The notes: a model not told the origin generated them from the sequence alone. A stretch of DNA of 11,511 nt from Sulfolobus sp. UBA167 (GCA_002495845.1 DAHF01000033.1:1-11511); one strand, 5' to 3'; shown: positions 1-7,751, counted from the first letter of the stretch. Numbers and translations: made by a program.

Positions 1-2
1 TA

Positions 3-1064
3 CCAATTATGAGGAGGATGTCTGCAGCAGTAATCAGGATAATGTTGGAGGAATGGGGTCCTTCAAAGGTAATAGAGAGGCTTTTGAACCCTCTCTGGTT
101 TCAGGGGCTAAACAACTTGATCGGTATGGACTGGGACTCGTCAGGTTCGACTACGGTAACCTTAGGTATATTAAAGGAAGTCATATCCCCTCAGGAAGGA
201 ATAGCCATACTGGGAGGAAAGGGAAAGAGCTCCCTCAAGATACCAGAGGAGGTTGAACGTTTAGACTATGACGTAGACAAGGCTTCATTGATCAGGAATG
301 CTAAGCTAGCGTCCAAGGTGGACAGTACTGCAATACAAGACGGGCATCAGCTTTACCATCAGAGCTTGATAGTATCTATGGACGGAAAGTGGGGGATAAT
401 CCAACAAGGTATGAACACTGAAACTAAGTTTGCCAGACGTTATCACTGGTCATGCCATGTATCTACTGTAACTCCCCATGGAATCTCAGGGTTGCCCAAC
501 GACTCGTCCTTTAATGTCATCACCAGGGAGAGCGACGGTGCTAGGAAGACGGTTCTGGACTTGCTCAGGCAGGATCCTAGGAAGACCTTGTCAGAAATTG
601 AAAACGCATTGTCACTTTTGCGGGGAAACACGGATATAACTTTCTGGATAAACGGAGGTACACAGTGCGCTGTCTCCCCTAAAGCCAAGTTAATCTACAT
701 GAAGCCTATAGACGTGAAGAGAATAGGCCAGGTGATATCTAGAGTTTATGAATCTAATCCTAACTCTTTTGACAGTGCGATGTTAAGCGGTTTGGGTCCC
801 TCAACTGCTAGAGCACTTTTTCTGGTCTCAGACTTAATCTATAGGGAACCACCATCCTACTCAGACGTAGTTAATACCCCTTACGATCCTTTCAAGTATG
901 CTTTTGCAATAGGTGGTAAGGATGGAGTACCTTACCCCGTGAACAGGAGGGCCGCACTTGAGGTAATTCGAACCTTAGAGGAGATTGTGAACAAATCCAA
1001 ACTAGATAAAAAAGATAAAAACGCTGCATTCAAGAGATTACGTGAGAGTGTTGGACTTACTTAG
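3..1064 (+). CDS. DUF763 family protein (COG1415-like), 5' end outside window
   Basis: The reading frame is open from base 3, and the first ATG (base 9) is probably internal: members of this family, as I recall them, begin about 25 residues earlier with a Leu-Pro-Leu-His-Gly segment, absent here. Numbering from that ATG, family signatures include PFWFQ-like NPLWFQ (27-32), GMDWDSSGSTT (39-49), the glycine-rich GGKGKSS (69-75) and ARRYHW (142-147). Residues 257-270 (LSGLGPSTARAL) form a helix-hairpin-helix-like motif, followed by GGKDG (302-306) and PYPVNR (308-313). The HhH suggests DNA binding, but the family's biochemical role is not known to me. The gene overlaps the start of the downstream citrate synthase by 23 bases, so the two are probably cotranscribed. 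Family assignment is confident; function is unknown. Confidence 0.85.
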   Translation, partial: PIMRRMSAAVIRIMLEEWGPSKVIERLLNPLWFQGLNNLIGMDWDSSGSTTVTLGILKEVISPQEGIAILGGKGKSSLKIPEEVERLDYDVDKASLIRNAKLASKVDSTAIQDGHQLYHQSLIVSMDGKWGIIQQGMNTETKFARRYHWSCHVSTVTPHGISGLPNDSSFNVITRESDGARKTVLDLLRQDPRKTLSEIENALSLLRGNTDITFWINGGTQCAVSPKAKLIYMKPIDVKRIGQVISRVYESNPNSFDSAMLSGLGPSTARALFLVSDLIYREPPSYSDVVNTPYDPFKYAFAIGGKDGVPYPVNRRAALEVIRTLEEIVNKSKLDKKDKNAAFKRLRESVGLT

Positions 1065-2169
1065 AAAAGGGCTAGAAGATATAGCCGTGAAGGAGACTTC
1101 AATAACATACATTGATGGTAAGATGGGGAGGTTATTTTACAGGGGTTACTCTATATTTGACCTAGCTGAGCTGTCCTCTTTTGAGGAGGTTTCTTTCCTA
1201 CTTTGGAAAAATAAACTTCCAAACATCAGGGAGTTAGAGACCTTCAGGAAGACCATGGCAGAACAACGTGAAATCCCGGACCAGATATCAGAATACTTGA
1301 CTAAAATAGATCCTTCATCTAATCCCATGGACGTGTTGAGGACTGCAGTAAGTATGATGGGCACTGCTGACAGGAGTGATTTGGACATTTTCGAAAAGTC
1401 CATAAGACTAACTTCGAAGATACCTACAATCATCGCGTCGTTTCACAGGATCAGGGCAGGGCTGAGCCCAGTAGGGCCAGACTCGTCCCTGTCCCATGCG
1501 TCGAACTTCCTCTATATGTTAACGGGTCAGAAGCCCTCTGAGATAGAGGAGAAAACCATGGACGTAGCATTGATACTCCATGCTGACCACGAGATGAACG
1601 CGTCTACCTTTGCATGCCTAGTTATAGCTTCTACTCTATCTGATGTCTACTCTTCAGTGATCGGAGGGATCTCTGCCCTTAAAGGCCCCCTTCATGGCGC
1701 TGCGAACTCTGAAGCATTGAAGATGTTCCTTGAAATAGGGTCTCCTGACAACGTCGAGGAGTACGTTTACAAGAGGCTGTCCAGGAAGGAGAGGCTCATG
1801 GGTTTCGGTCATAGGATCTACAAGACTTATGACCCTCGCGCTTTGATCTTGCGCTCTTACGCTGAGAAGATAACCGAAGTAAAAGGAAACAAGCACTTGT
1901 ACGAGATAGCGAGGAAGATAGAGGACATAGCCGTTAGGTCTCTTGGACAGAAGGGTATATATCCTAATGTGGACTTCTACTCCGGGCTGGTTTTCTATTC
2001 GTTGGGCTTCTCGCCGGAGTTCTTCCCAACGGTCTTCGCTTCGTCCAGGGTAGTAGGCTGGACCGCACAAGTGATGGAATACTTGAACGATAATAGGCTC
2101 ATAAGACCCAAGGCTATCTATGTTGGTGACATAGAGAAATCCTACGTTCCGATAGAGGACAGATCTTAA
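1042..2169 (+). CDS. Citrate synthase family protein (citrate or 2-methylcitrate synthase)
   Basis: This cytoplasmic enzyme is expected to condense oxaloacetate with acetyl-CoA, or propionyl-CoA in the methylcitrate variant. The 375 residues match the compact archaeal type. Active-site residues are in place: the catalytic histidines in GPLHG (H218) and GFGHR (H257), the catalytic Asp in NVDFYSG (D311), and substrate-binding positions H183 (ADHE), R266 (YDPRA), R336 (SSR) and R355 (RLIRP). The listed start is GTG at 1042; GTG 1048 or TTG 1051 are equally possible, since homologues start only a few residues before the KGLE segment. It overlaps the DUF763 gene by 23 bases and has no separate promoter that I can see. 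Sulfolobales often carry more than one citrate synthase paralogue, so the acyl-CoA preference cannot be decided from motifs alone. Confidence 0.93.
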   Translation: MRVLDLLRKGLEDIAVKETSITYIDGKMGRLFYRGYSIFDLAELSSFEEVSFLLWKNKLPNIRELETFRKTMAEQREIPDQISEYLTKIDPSSNPMDVLRTAVSMMGTADRSDLDIFEKSIRLTSKIPTIIASFHRIRAGLSPVGPDSSLSHASNFLYMLTGQKPSEIEEKTMDVALILHADHEMNASTFACLVIASTLSDVYSSVIGGISALKGPLHGAANSEALKMFLEIGSPDNVEEYVYKRLSRKERLMGFGHRIYKTYDPRALILRSYAEKITEVKGNKHLYEIARKIEDIAVRSLGQKGIYPNVDFYSGLVFYSLGFSPEFFPTVFASSRVVGWTAQVMEYLNDNRLIRPKAIYVGDIEKSYVPIEDRS

Positions 2170-2190
2170 ATACCACTGAATTTATAAATA
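2166..2190 (+). promoter_or_regulatory. TATA promoter of the DUF47 gene
   Basis: TTAAATA at 2166-2172 is centred 27 bases before the ATG at 2196, the spacing expected for a leaderless archaeal transcript. It overlaps the stop codon of the citrate synthase gene. A second, better-looking TATA element (TTTATAAATA, 2181-2190) is too close to the ATG to serve it and would start transcription inside the gene, so the first is preferred. Confidence 0.5.
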
Positions 2191-2195
2191 TTCAG

Positions 2196-2861
2196 ATGCT
2201 TAAGTTCAGGTTTATAAGTAATAAGGAAGGGCAAATATACTCCAGCTTAATGAAGATGTCTTCTATGATAACCGAGGGTGTGATCACTTTGCAAGACGAG
2301 TTCGTTGCAATAAGAAATGAAAAAAGAGACCCGATAGCTACTGACGTGATAAAGATAAAGGGATACCATGAGAGGATAGCTATGTTCAGGGAAGAAGTGC
2401 TCTCCACTTTATACGGTGAGGCTTTCCTCCCAGACTTCAAGGAGACTATTGTCATGCTGACGCAGTCTCTCTACAATACAATTAAGGCAGTTAAGGATGC
2501 GTCTAGAGCCATGAGCTCTAGGACACCGAACGAGAAGTGTCTCATTTCCTTATCGGAGGGATTGATGACGTATCTCTCCCTTGTGGTCGAGGCATCTAGG
2601 AAGACGTCAGGTTTGATTTCTGCTATACAAGTAGACATGGAGGAGGCTATAAAGGTAGGCAAAGAGATACAAGCTATGGAAAGGCAGGGAGACGAGATAA
2701 AGGACAGCCTGCTCCAGAGGCTTTATGATATGGAGAAAGAGCTGGACATAATTTCGATCCTCCAAATGAAGGACACAATCCTCTTCATAGACGAAATATT
2801 GGATAACATGGAGGAGGCAACGCTAAGCGTAGAACTGCTTTACGCCACGATGAAGGCTTGA
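2196..2861 (+). CDS. DUF47 family protein (PhoU-like putative phosphate transport regulator)
   Basis: The 221-residue protein is almost wholly alpha-helical and charged, with the size and pattern of DUF47 (PhoU-like) proteins: a short MLKF start, a helix carrying the MITEG segment (24-28), a second helix pair with repeated glutamates and a distal helix rich in acidic residues (MEKELDIISILQMKDTILFIDEILDNMEE, given here only as region about 178-206, key features E/D at helix faces). Family members usually sit beside Pit-type phosphate permeases and are thought to modulate them from the cytoplasmic side. No permease is in this window, so the partner is unknown. There is no Shine-Dalgarno site; start ATG 2196 fits a leaderless message from the TATA box at 2166. 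The family call is by overall pattern, not by an unmistakable motif. Confidence 0.72.
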   Translation: MLKFRFISNKEGQIYSSLMKMSSMITEGVITLQDEFVAIRNEKRDPIATDVIKIKGYHERIAMFREEVLSTLYGEAFLPDFKETIVMLTQSLYNTIKAVKDASRAMSSRTPNEKCLISLSEGLMTYLSLVVEASRKTSGLISAIQVDMEEAIKVGKEIQAMERQGDEIKDSLLQRLYDMEKELDIISILQMKDTILFIDEILDNMEEATLSVELLYATMKA

Positions 2862-3042
2862 CTTTTAGAGTTATTGTGTGTTAGATGTAGTTTTCTTTGC
2901 ACATTAGCAACTAAGTTTTAGACGCTATCAGAATGAAAAGAGGCTCTTCAATCTCTATGTTATTTAGTGAAGAAAAAAAGTTTTCAAGAAAGTTGTGTAC
3001 ATATGTATGAAGGAAAAAGAACAAGGAAATAGAATGATGAAG

Positions 3043-3056
3043 AAATTAAAAAAAGG
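3043..3056 (-). terminator. Poly-T terminator of the sedolisin gene
   Basis: Directly after the stop codon the minus strand reads CCTTTTTTTAATTTC, a seven-T run typical of intrinsic archaeal termination. The remaining convergent spacer (2862-3042) is AT-rich, holds short T runs on the plus strand (for example TTTTCTTT near 2889) that may end the DUF47 transcript, and shows no ORF or RNA gene I could recognise. Confidence 0.5.
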
Positions 3057-3057
3057 T

Positions 3058-6000
3058 TTATCTTCTTCTTATTAAGGATATTATAGCTATTATTAAAGAG
3101 ATAATACCTATTACAATAGCTATCTCGGAATAAGTTCCAATCCGCGACTCATTAGTTTTCTCAACCGAAATCGAAGAGTTTATAGAGCTCACATTACTTT
3201 CAACTGAAGCTAAGCTATTTTCGGCTCTGGTCAGAGAGGACGAGGCTTCGCTGAGTTCAGTATCGACGTTTATGAGTGTCTTGTGAGAAGAGCTAAGCCC
3301 GTCGTTTTGTACAGCTTCAATCAACAGCTGATACGTACCTTCCTTTAATAGAAATCCGTTAAGTCTAACTTCGTGAGTGCCATTCGTATTGAACGTGCCT
3401 ATCTTTGACCCGTTCAGATATACCGTTACGTGATTTACTAGTTCTCCTATGATTGTGAAATTAAAAGTGAAGTTTCCATTGATAGTTAGATCAACAGGGG
3501 CTTCAATCTCCACCGGCGAAGGGGAAACGTTAGTCACATTGGAATTCAGCATCGTAACTTTGCTGTTTACCAAGATGAGGTTTGAAACATGCGAGTTGAT
3601 CAACGTTATGTTAGAGTTGTACGCTTCAACTTCGTCCATGTTACTATCAGCGATAGTTATGTTAGTAGCGGAAATTTTCACCGACCCAGAGGACAGTATC
3701 AATGTAGACTTTCCTCCTATGATTGAGGTGTTCTGGAATACATCGTTCATCATTGTGCCGTAAAAGCCTTGTATTGTGTCCTCGACAAAGAACGTGTAAG
3801 GCAAAGGAAGTGTGACTTTTTCGTCCTCTACAAGGCTGTAAGGTTCTACGGTAAACGATTTAGCATAATTAAGCTCCACAGAAGTAGGGACTGCGTTATA
3901 GCTTTCTCCAGTAACCAAGATGTAGAAAGGTCCTTGGGAGAGTCCGTTATCTAGGTAAGAGAAGTTTCCGTCATTGTATATGGAAGGCAAGGTAGAGTTT
4001 CCTTCCCATAAACCAGAGGAATAGTTGAAGAACAAGGGTATTTCTATTACATTGCTAATGGAAGGGTATTCAGCTGATAGCTTGTAGGGGAAGACGGTGG
4101 CAGAGTACATCCCGTACTCCACGGGCGAACCGTTGGGATAACTTATGTTCGCATAGATCCTCATGACGCTTCCCTGCAAAGAGTAGTTAGAGACGTAGAT
4201 TCTAGGTATTGATACCTGAGGGGTCACATAGATCTGACCATAGAAGTATCCAGTGATGTTCTGATCCAAAGAATACGATTGATATTGAGCATTCAATATT
4301 ACGTCGTAGAGTCCTTGATTAACTCCAGCGGGAACATATAAGTCTCCCTCGTATTCCCCTGTCGTTGAATTATAGTAAATGGAAGACTCACTTATTTTTG
4401 TATCGTTAGGACTTAATAATGTGGCGTTAATTGTGGTTCCAGACATTGAGTTTGAAAAGACTGAGTTAGGCAGATTCAGCGGTGGGGTCATGGTGCCTAA
4501 TACCATGATGTACTGCCCCCCAGCGACGCTCCCAGGTTCGGATATCACTTGAGGCAAAATGAACATGGACTGGAGGTCGAACCCATTATAGAATGAGACG
4601 AACCCGTAAGCGTTCTCTCCCATGAGGAGAATTACACCTGGGCTGTAGTTTCCTGCTAAGTAACCTACCCACTCGCCGGTATAGTTGTCATAAGTCAAGG
4701 TGAGGTTTCCTTCTAATTCATACTCGTTTGACGTGAAGTTGTAGTAGAATACGTTTAACTCTACTTGCGACCCATTAAAAGGCTGTCCGTAAATTCCCTC
4801 GACGTTGGCCACAACGGTGACATTGTCCTCGGTATAGTAAGGAGTCATAGGTTGAGGGCTTTGGAAGAATATGTAATAACCAGAGAAACTCTCTACAATT
4901 CCTACTCCAGTCAAGTTAGTTCCGTTCACTTCTCCTTTTGCAGTCACAGTGAACGACGTTATTCCATTGTCGTTTGAAGGTAGTTTAAGGGAAGCTACGT
5001 AAGTCTCGTTTTCTCTATGCATCTTGAGCTTCACTAATGTACCCATGACGTCCTTCACAAGGAGCGTTGCACTTCCATTAACTGGGGAGCCATTATACGT
5101 GACGTTTGCGGTCACCTCTAGGTTTTCTCCAGGGAATATCTCGCTAGGCAGAGTGACGTTAGGAGTCCCGTTAAGCACGCTTATTGAGACGGAAAGAGAG
5201 GGCATGGAATGCTCCTGTTTCAAGTATTGGGATAAGTAACCTAGATTTATCGAGCCCCAACCGTTTATCAAGTTATAACCGTACTCCGCGACCCAAGGTA
5301 TGTTGTAGCCTAACGTGATAGGAACGAATGCTTTCTGATATATTGAGGAGTTTTCAGCCAATTCGTATATTACAGGGTTTAGATCACCTAACTTTCCTCC
5401 TACGTATTGAGACATGAGGGCTATCATCCCTGCCATGAGCGGAGATGCTTCGCTTGTACCTCCTGAGATTTCTGTAACGTTCCCTGGGCAGACTATGTAT
5501 ATCCCTGGGTACACGTTAGCATTTGCAGAAAGGTCTGGGACTTCTCTCCCCTGAGGATATGTAGGAGGTGTGGTAACGTTTTGATACCAAGGTTTAGGTT
5601 CGACTATACTTATTCCTCCAGTGCTACCACCATAGTTAACTCCGTTAGGTATGAACCCGTAGTTAGACCAGGATGTCATCAATGTCCCTTTTCCGAAATC
5701 TATGTACGTCGTAGTCCCTCCCATACCTAGGACCCAAGGTGATGTGGAAGGATATCCTACAGTCCCTAGGGGTCCAGCGCTGTATCCACTCCCTCCAGCG
5801 TCTCCCGATGAGGCAAGGAAGGTTATTCCTTCAGCCACGCCCATGGCATAGTATTCGTCAGTGAGGACTACACAGCTGTAAAATTCTGGCCCATTGAACG
5901 TGGAGAAGTACTGCTCCGGTATGCTGAAGCTCTCAGAGAGGTCTGTCACATTGTCTTGTTGGTCTATGTATGATATGATGGTATAAAGGGGTAGGTTTCC

Positions 6001-6924
6001 GTTGGCGATGTAAAGCGTTATCCCTGCTTCTGGTGCCATTGTATGAGCGGACTCAACGTCAAGGCTTATTTCTCCAGCCCAGCCTTGGGCTATTCCTAAG
6101 TTTGGGTCATAAGGTCCTATCGGAACTACATTGAAGTAAGATGGACTTGAAATGTTGTAAGCATGATCGTAGAACGCCAGCTGTTGCTTTATGTAAGGGT
6201 CTCCGTAAAAGTCCAGTATGCCTATGCTGAAGTTAGGGGAGCCTTCTATTCCCTCGGAGAAGAGCGGTGATATGTTATACGCTTCCCACAAGGACTTTAT
6301 TGGGTATCCCTCTATCGGAGCGGTAGAGTTCACGTTCTCTTTTATGGTGTCCATACGGGTGAAGAGCGTTGACGGGTGCTGGAAGAATATATCCGATAAA
6401 TTGCTAGAATATACAAACGCTCTGACGGGCTCACTCAAGCTTCCAGAGGCTGAGTAAAAGCTCTCCGTGCCGTTGCTGAAAACGTAGAATCTGAGTCCAA
6501 TCTTCTGAAACTGATAAGCTTCTCCTTGCACCACTACGACCGAATCCGTAGAGGTTGATATTACCTTAAGTCCCTCTTCTTTGACCCAACCCAGAAGTTT
6601 CTCGTAGCTTTTAACCGGGTAGAACATGTCCTTTATCTGCTTCTTAGAAAGAAAATGATGGTAGAGCGTTGAGCTCGGGTCAGAGGTCTGTTCTGCGTAA
6701 TAGTATAGAAGGTTTAAGTTCCTCAGCGGTATCTCGAAAGTGACTATAACTGAAGCGTGCGGGTTCAAGGTCCCTTGGTAAGAGAAACCTTTCACCTCCG
6801 GGATGTTGTAACTGGAAGAAACATTGAGGTTTTGTTGATCACCGAGTGCAGTTTGGTAAGTTGCTAAGACTGGGACTAACATGAAGAACACTAATAATAT
6901 ACCTGAAAAGCTTCTTTTTCCCAT
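3058..6924 (-). CDS. Membrane-anchored S53 (sedolisin/kumamolisin-like) acid protease with long beta-rich stalk
   Basis: This is a predicted extracellular serine-carboxyl peptidase of 1288 residues. Residues 1-28 form a signal peptide (Lys-Arg, hydrophobic core, ALG). About 40-190 is a pro-kumamolisin activation domain. The S53 catalytic domain spans about 205-570: Glu285 and Asp289 (GEISLD), oxyanion Asp375 (SSGDAGG) and nucleophile Ser491 (SGGTSEASP). From 575 to 1030 come repeated beta-sandwich-like modules with more than 30 N-x-S/T sequons overall. Residues 1065-1135 look like a parallel beta-helix, 1150-1220 another beta domain, 1222-1255 a coiled coil with heptad L/V/I, and 1266-1285 a membrane helix ending in RRR. 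The two Asp ligands of the family's calcium site appear replaced (P535, N551). The tail resembles the S-layer anchor SlaB. ATG 6924 lies 27 bases after a TATA box, giving a leaderless message. It is monocistronic. Likely role: degrading external protein at low pH while tethered to the S-layer or membrane. Confidence 0.92.
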   Translation of the reverse strand: MGKRSFSGILLVFFMLVPVLATYQTALGDQQNLNVSSSYNIPEVKGFSYQGTLNPHASVIVTFEIPLRNLNLLYYYAEQTSDPSSTLYHHFLSKKQIKDMFYPVKSYEKLLGWVKEEGLKVISTSTDSVVVVQGEAYQFQKIGLRFYVFSNGTESFYSASGSLSEPVRAFVYSSNLSDIFFQHPSTLFTRMDTIKENVNSTAPIEGYPIKSLWEAYNISPLFSEGIEGSPNFSIGILDFYGDPYIKQQLAFYDHAYNISSPSYFNVVPIGPYDPNLGIAQGWAGEISLDVESAHTMAPEAGITLYIANGNLPLYTIISYIDQQDNVTDLSESFSIPEQYFSTFNGPEFYSCVVLTDEYYAMGVAEGITFLASSGDAGGSGYSAGPLGTVGYPSTSPWVLGMGGTTTYIDFGKGTLMTSWSNYGFIPNGVNYGGSTGGISIVEPKPWYQNVTTPPTYPQGREVPDLSANANVYPGIYIVCPGNVTEISGGTSEASPLMAGMIALMSQYVGGKLGDLNPVIYELAENSSIYQKAFVPITLGYNIPWVAEYGYNLINGWGSINLGYLSQYLKQEHSMPSLSVSISVLNGTPNVTLPSEIFPGENLEVTANVTYNGSPVNGSATLLVKDVMGTLVKLKMHRENETYVASLKLPSNDNGITSFTVTAKGEVNGTNLTGVGIVESFSGYYIFFQSPQPMTPYYTEDNVTVVANVEGIYGQPFNGSQVELNVFYYNFTSNEYELEGNLTLTYDNYTGEWVGYLAGNYSPGVILLMGENAYGFVSFYNGFDLQSMFILPQVISEPGSVAGGQYIMVLGTMTPPLNLPNSVFSNSMSGTTINATLLSPNDTKISESSIYYNSTTGEYEGDLYVPAGVNQGLYDVILNAQYQSYSLDQNITGYFYGQIYVTPQVSIPRIYVSNYSLQGSVMRIYANISYPNGSPVEYGMYSATVFPYKLSAEYPSISNVIEIPLFFNYSSGLWEGNSTLPSIYNDGNFSYLDNGLSQGPFYILVTGESYNAVPTSVELNYAKSFTVEPYSLVEDEKVTLPLPYTFFVEDTIQGFYGTMMNDVFQNTSIIGGKSTLILSSGSVKISATNITIADSNMDEVEAYNSNITLINSHVSNLILVNSKVTMLNSNVTNVSPSPVEIEAPVDLTINGNFTFNFTIIGELVNHVTVYLNGSKIGTFNTNGTHEVRLNGFLLKEGTYQLLIEAVQNDGLSSSHKTLINVDTELSEASSSLTRAENSLASVESNVSSINSSISVEKTNESRIGTYSEIAIVIGIISLIIAIISLIRRR

Positions 6925-6943
6925 AGAAAGTAAGCGACATAAC

Positions 6944-6956
6944 TAATATATAAAAA
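6944..6956 (-). promoter_or_regulatory. TATA promoter of the sedolisin gene
   Basis: On the minus strand TTTTTATATATTAG contains a TATA box centred near 6951, 27 bases before the ATG at 6924, so transcription should start at or next to the start codon. The rest of the divergent spacer (about 6957-7160) is AT-rich, with many T runs on the plus strand and no convincing ORF. Confidence 0.65.
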
Positions 6957-7169
6957 TTATTTAAATATTAAAGCCACTTTCTTTTAACTTTTTGATTATT
7001 TTCTACTGATAGCTCGAAACTATTTACTCTTTTTTTCTATTTATGTTTTTACTAATATTTACTTCTTCTTTACGTGAGGCGTTCGTGAAAATCTGTCATT
7101 ATAAATTGTTGTTTACTAGAATATGTTAATAATTATTTCTTTTCATTTTATCAATGTTTACTCAAAAAT

Positions 7170-7179
7170 CTTATATATA
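7170..7179 (+). promoter_or_regulatory. TATA promoter of the DUF2173 gene
   Basis: CTTATATATA, preceded by an A-rich BRE-like stretch (CAAAAAT), is a strong archaeal TATA box. It predicts transcription from about 7201, which leaves a leader of roughly 10 bases before ATG 7211. GGTAG at 7201-7205 may act as a weak ribosome binding site. Confidence 0.65.
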
Positions 7180-7210
7180 TGGAATAAAAGATATAAAGTA
7201 GGTAGTCTTT

Positions 7211-7552
7211 ATGACAAACGAAAAGCTCGAAACTTTAATGAAAATAAAAGGTGCAGTAGCAGCTGGAGAGTTCAAGGAGAACGGAGAGCTAGTATCTTAC
7301 AAGGGGCAAATGCCAGAGGACGTAGCGAGGATGGCGGCGATGATGTGTGCAGCAAATACATTGATGGCAAAAATGCAGTCAGAGGGGTTCTCAAAGATGA
7401 CTGGGATGAAATGGTCTCCTCTCGTGGGATGGGCAGTTGCAGCAGGCGACTATGCAGTGTGCGTAGAAGGGAACTACGGAGTCTTCGTGCAGTTGAGCAA
7501 TGCGGACTTCAATGAAGCGTTCAAGGTCCTACATGAAGTAGCACATAAGTAA
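7211..7552 (+). CDS. DUF2173 family protein (Roadblock/LC7-like small protein)
   Basis: The 113-residue protein fits DUF2173, a small family I associate with acidophilic and chemolithotrophic prokaryotes and with a Roadblock/LC7-like fold. Characteristic stretches are IKGAVAAGEF (12-21) followed by a short turn and VSYKG (28-32), the helix with MMCAANTLM (44-52), SPLVGWAVAAGDYAVCV (69-85) and GVFV (89-92). There is no signal peptide or membrane helix, so it should act in the cytoplasm. Related Roadblock proteins bind small GTPases or scaffolds, but no partner can be read from this context. It stands alone: divergent from the protease gene, followed by its own T-rich terminator, with a strong TATA box that suggests high expression. 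A longer overlapping frame from 7123 is a shadow. Confidence 0.85.
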   Translation: MTNEKLETLMKIKGAVAAGEFKENGELVSYKGQMPEDVARMAAMMCAANTLMAKMQSEGFSKMTGMKWSPLVGWAVAAGDYAVCVEGNYGVFVQLSNADFNEAFKVLHEVAHK

Positions 7553-7592
7553 CGCGTGTAATAAGTCAAAAATAAAAATAATAAAAAAGAAG

Positions 7593-7614
7593 GTATTTTT
7601 TCTCTTATTTTTAT
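7593..7614 (+). terminator. T-rich terminator of the DUF2173 gene
   Basis: About 40 bases after the stop codon the plus strand reads a run of six T, CTC, then TTATTTTTA. An A-rich stretch just upstream (7569-7588) could pair weakly with it. This is a typical archaeal T-rich termination region. Confidence 0.55.
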
Positions 7615-7720
7615 ACTTGATAAAAGGTCCCATAGAACCCTGAAACTCGAGATTTAATTTTAAGTCTCTCGATACATAATTGAGCACCATTTCTCATTAA
7701 AATGACTTGTTAAAGATAGC

Positions 7721-7729
7721 TCTATAAAT
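7721..7729 (+). promoter_or_regulatory. TATA promoter of the MFS transporter gene
   Basis: TCTATAAAT is centred 27 bases before ATG 7752, predicting a leaderless transcript that starts at about 7751. A palindrome lies immediately downstream (7729-7743). Confidence 0.6.
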
Positions 7730-7743
7730 GACAAATTATGTCA
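7729..7743 (+). promoter_or_regulatory. Putative operator palindrome (TGACA-N5-TGTCA)
   Basis: TGACAAATTATGTCA has perfect 5-base arms and lies between the TATA box and the predicted start site of the transporter gene. In archaea, binding at this position typically blocks RNA polymerase recruitment. No regulator gene is adjacent, so the binding factor is unknown. The call rests on symmetry and position only. Confidence 0.4.
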
Positions 7744-7751
7744 CAAGTTAG

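Noticed and set aside
1654..2070. 138-codon minus-strand frame inside the citrate synthase gene
   Set aside because: It lies fully antisense to a gene with every active-site motif in place, and its translation shows no family pattern.
2181..2190. TTTATAAATA as the working TATA box of the DUF47 gene
   Set aside because: Transcription would begin about 15 bases inside the gene, losing the family-typical MLKF start; the element at 2166-2172 has the right spacing.
3034..3040. ATGATGA as a C box of a C/D sRNA
   Set aside because: No D box (CTGA) follows within the usual distance and no paired C'/D' boxes are visible.
7123..7515. 130-codon plus-strand frame across the DUF2173 gene
   Set aside because: Wrong frame of a clear family gene; its start lies before the TATA box and the translation is Ser/Arg-rich noise.
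7648..7671. Imperfect inverted repeat CGAGA...TCTCG around TTAATTTTAA before the transporter gene
   Set aside because: The arms are offset by unpaired bases and it lies over 50 bases upstream of the TATA box; it is likely chance in AT-rich DNA.
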